This document shows positions 15,432-18,818 of a stretch of DNA of 18,818 bases, one piece after another (the stretch's first letter is position 1; each line of letters starts with the position of its first letter). The position numbers were made by a program, and so were the translations under genes. This stretch comes from Betaproteobacteria bacterium (lineage in GTDB: Bacteria > Pseudomonadota > Gammaproteobacteria > Burkholderiales > SG8-39), in the NCBI GenBank assembly GCA_009693435.1, contig SHXF01000082.1, positions 1 to 18,818 on the forward strand, given 5' to 3'. The notes below the pieces were generated by a model. It did not search any database and was not told where the DNA came from. It saw only the letters and a list, made by a program, of their open reading frames with translations.

Positions 15432-15472
15432 CGGGGCGGCTAATTCGACAGAATAGCCGTCCCGGTTTTTTT
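15432..15472 (+). terminator. Intrinsic-terminator-like hairpin in the rpsL leader (candidate attenuator)
   Basis: CGGGGCGGCTA (15432-15442) pairs with TAGCCGTCCCG (15454-15464): eleven base pairs with one G-T, an 11-nt loop, then after one G seven consecutive T (15466-15472). This is the structure of a factor-independent terminator. It lies just downstream of the promoter's predicted start site and ends only 14 nt before the rpsL ATG, so it would stop transcription before the operon unless bypassed. Reading the reverse strand gives no T tract, so it does not serve the transporter. Attenuation is inferred. Confidence 0.65.
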
Positions 15473-15486
15473 GGAACCTGGAATAC

Positions 15487-15864
15487 ATGCCGACAATCAG
15501 CCAGTTAGTGCGCAAAGGCAGGGACCGCGCAGAAACCAAGAGCAAAGTACCGGCGCTTGGTAACAGTCCGCAGAAACGCGGAGTCTGTACTCGCGTGTAC
15601 ACCACCACTCCGAAAAAGCCTAATTCCGCTTTGCGGAAAGTAGCCAAAGTGCGCCTCACCAACGGTTTTGAGGTGATCAGCTATATCGGGGGTGAAGGCC
15701 ATAATCTCCAGGAGCACTCCGTCGTGCTGATTCGCGGCGGGCGGGTGAAAGATCTTCCGGGGGTGCGTTACCACATCGTTCGCGGAAGTCTGGATACGCA
15801 GGGTGTCAAAGACCGTAAGCAGAGCAGGTCGAAGTACGGCGCGAAGAAACCCAAGGCAGCGTAA
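15487..15864 (+). CDS. rpsL: 30S ribosomal protein S12
   Basis: S12 lies at the decoding centre and affects accuracy; it is the classical streptomycin-resistance target. The 125-residue length is typical. The conserved [19 protein letters not shown] loop starts at residue 40 and [13 protein letters not shown] at 84. Lys43 and Lys88 are wild type, and Asp89, the methylthiolated residue in many bacteria, is present. The ribosome-binding site is weak (CTGGA, 15478-15482). The start codon follows closely on the leader hairpin and its T run, so hairpin formation and translation may interact. Confidence 0.98.
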   Translation: MPTISQLVRKGRDRAETKSKVPALGNSPQKRGVCTRVYTTTPKKPNSALRKVAKVRLTNGFEVISYIGGEGHNLQEHSVVLIRGGRVKDLPGVRYHIVRGSLDTQGVKDRKQSRSKYGAKKPKAA

Positions 15865-16000
15865 CCCTTGCGCTGTTGGCTGGGGACGCAAGATTCGGGT
15901 CGATTAATTTCTTACAGAGGAGCATGAAGGGTCGTCGACGGTAAAACTGGCTGAGGAGTACACCCTTCGCCTTTTGCCTTTCACCCTTCAAAGAATCAAC
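15865..16000 (+). promoter_or_regulatory. rpsL-rpsG intercistronic region, candidate S7 control site
   Basis: In E. coli S7 binds the rpsL-rpsG spacer and represses its own translation. Here the 136-nt spacer holds GAAGGGT (15926-15932) and two copies of its exact complement ACCCTTC (15962-15968, 15983-15989), allowing two alternative stems. The second copy lies 11 nt before the rpsG ATG. A six-codon ORF (15924-15944, MKGRRR) follows AGAGGAG (15916-15922), and another GAGGAG (15952-15957) lies 43 nt before rpsG. The segment 15961-15989 is almost pure pyrimidine. S7 binding is inferred from position. Confidence 0.4.
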
Positions 16001-16471
16001 ATGCCACGTCGCAGAGAGATACCCAAGCGCGAAATTTTGCCTGATCCGAAATTCGGCAATGTGGAAGTCGCGAAATTCGTTAACGTACTCATGACGCGCG
16101 GCAAGAAATCCGTGGCGGAAGGTATCGTCTATCGGGCCTTTGAGTCCATCAAGTCGAAATCCGGCAAGGACCCGCTGGAGATTTTCACCCTGGCGGTGCA
16201 GAACGTGCGCCCCATGGTCGAAGTAAAGAGCCGCCGTGTCGGCGGGGCCAATTATCAGGTGCCCGTGGAAGTCCGTCCGGTCCGTCGCGCAGCGCTGTCC
16301 ATGCGCTGGATCCGCGAAGCGGCGCAGAAGCGCGGTGAAAAATCGATGGACGCGCGCTTGGCAGGCGAACTGGTCGAAGCGGCTGAAGGCCGCGGCGGCG
16401 CGATGAAGCGCCGCGAAGAAGTGCACCGCATGGCTGAAGCCAACAAGGCGTTCTCCCACTACCGGTTCTAG
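16001..16471 (+). CDS. rpsG: 30S ribosomal protein S7
   Basis: S7 nucleates assembly of the 30S head and in E. coli represses the str operon. The 156-residue protein starts [19 protein letters not shown], contains [15 protein letters not shown] and the [11 protein letters not shown] motif, and ends with the [15 protein letters not shown] tail. The ATG at 16001 is chosen over an in-frame TTG at 15974 because it gives the exact family start and length. There is no good Shine-Dalgarno directly before it (the sequence is CAAAGAATCAAC), which suggests dependence on coupling or on leader structure. Confidence 0.97.
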   Translation: MPRRREIPKREILPDPKFGNVEVAKFVNVLMTRGKKSVAEGIVYRAFESIKSKSGKDPLEIFTLAVQNVRPMVEVKSRRVGGANYQVPVEVRPVRRAALSMRWIREAAQKRGEKSMDARLAGELVEAAEGRGGAMKRREEVHRMAEANKAFSHYRF

Positions 16472-16506
16472 CCGCTAGTTCTGCGGAACGGAACAACTCA
16501 ATTTGT

Positions 16507-16527
16507 GCGGCGGAGGAATCCGCCCGC
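16507..16527 (+). promoter_or_regulatory. GNRA-capped hairpin in the rpsG-fusA spacer
   Basis: GGCGGA (16509-16514 plus flanks 16507-16508) pairs with TCCGCC (16519-16524) around the loop GGAA, a GNRA-type tetraloop, with a bulged C before the outer G-C pairs. It contains the only strong anti-Shine-Dalgarno-like sequence of the spacer (GGAGG, 16512-16516), which lies 38 nt from the fusA GTG and is partly hidden in the stem. A role in tuning fusA translation is a guess. Confidence 0.3.
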
Positions 16528-16554
16528 TTACTTACGCAGTGAAAGTGAAATCAC

Positions 16555-18669
<2,115 letters not shown>

Positions 18670-18680
18670 CAGGGGATACC

Positions 18681-18818
18681 ATGGCAAAGGCCAAATTTGA
18701 GCGCAAGAAGCCGCACGTGAACGTGGGGACGATAGGGCACGTTGATCACGGGAAGACGACGCTGACGGCGGCGATGACGCACGTGTTGTCGAAGAAGTAC
18801 GGTGGCGAGGCGAAGAAC
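18681..18818 (+). CDS. tuf: Elongation factor Tu, N-terminal part (gene cut by window end)
   Basis: The 46 visible codons begin [19 protein letters not shown] and contain the P-loop GHVDHGKT at residues 19-26, the GTP-binding motif of EF-Tu. AGGGGA (18671-18676) precedes the ATG by four bases, and the gene directly follows fusA as in the standard str operon. It is the second tuf in the window. Twenty-nine of its 46 codons end in G, including ACG for most threonines and GGG for most glycines, a stronger bias than in the adjacent end of fusA (17 of the last 50). Confidence 0.97.
   Translation, partial: MAKAKFERKKPHVNVGTIGHVDHGKTTLTAAMTHVLSKKYGGEAKN

Overview
The window is the ribosomal/transcription 'str-rif' block of a GC-rich proteobacterium, most likely a betaproteobacterium. 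The reasons are the order tuf, tRNA-Trp, secE, nusG, rplKAJL, rpoBC, rpsLG, fusA, tuf, the protein sequences (RpoB of 1380 aa, RpoC of 1396 aa with exactly E. coli numbering at its active site, an L10 read from TTG), and the two tuf copies at the ends. I cannot place it below class level from sequence alone.

Layout. 1-312 is the 3' end of a tuf gene, followed by tRNA-Trp (392-467). Then come secE and nusG (overlapping ATGA), a leader with a hairpin, rplK and rplA (overlapping ATGA), a 382-nt leader, rplJ (TTG start), rplL, a hairpin-bearing spacer, rpoB, a 136-nt spacer holding a possible 40-codon ORF, and rpoC. rpoC ends in a perfect 11-bp stem terminator. From about 12734 to 15092 the strand flips: three reverse-strand units lie between rpoC and rpsL, namely a VOC (glyoxalase-fold) gene broken by two frameshifts, a cysteine-less carboxymuconolactone-decarboxylase-family gene, and an EamA/DMT transporter. 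From 15383 the forward strand resumes with a good sigma70-type promoter and an intrinsic-terminator-like hairpin immediately before rpsL, then rpsG, fusA (GTG start) and the first 46 codons of a second tuf.

Together the forward genes supply elongation factors (EF-Tu, EF-G), ribosomal proteins (L11, L1, L10, L7/L12, S12, S7), the two large RNA polymerase subunits, the processivity factor NusG and the translocon subunit SecE. Their co-regulation normally rests on leader RNA binding by L1, L10-L12 and S7. The spacers here contain candidate RNA structures for this, but none is proven.

I found no wholly new system. The points most worth a second look are the terminator between the rpsL promoter and its start codon, the reverse-strand accessory insert with a decaying VOC gene inside an otherwise essential block, the structured rpsL-rpsG spacer, and the possible small ORF coupled to rpoC.
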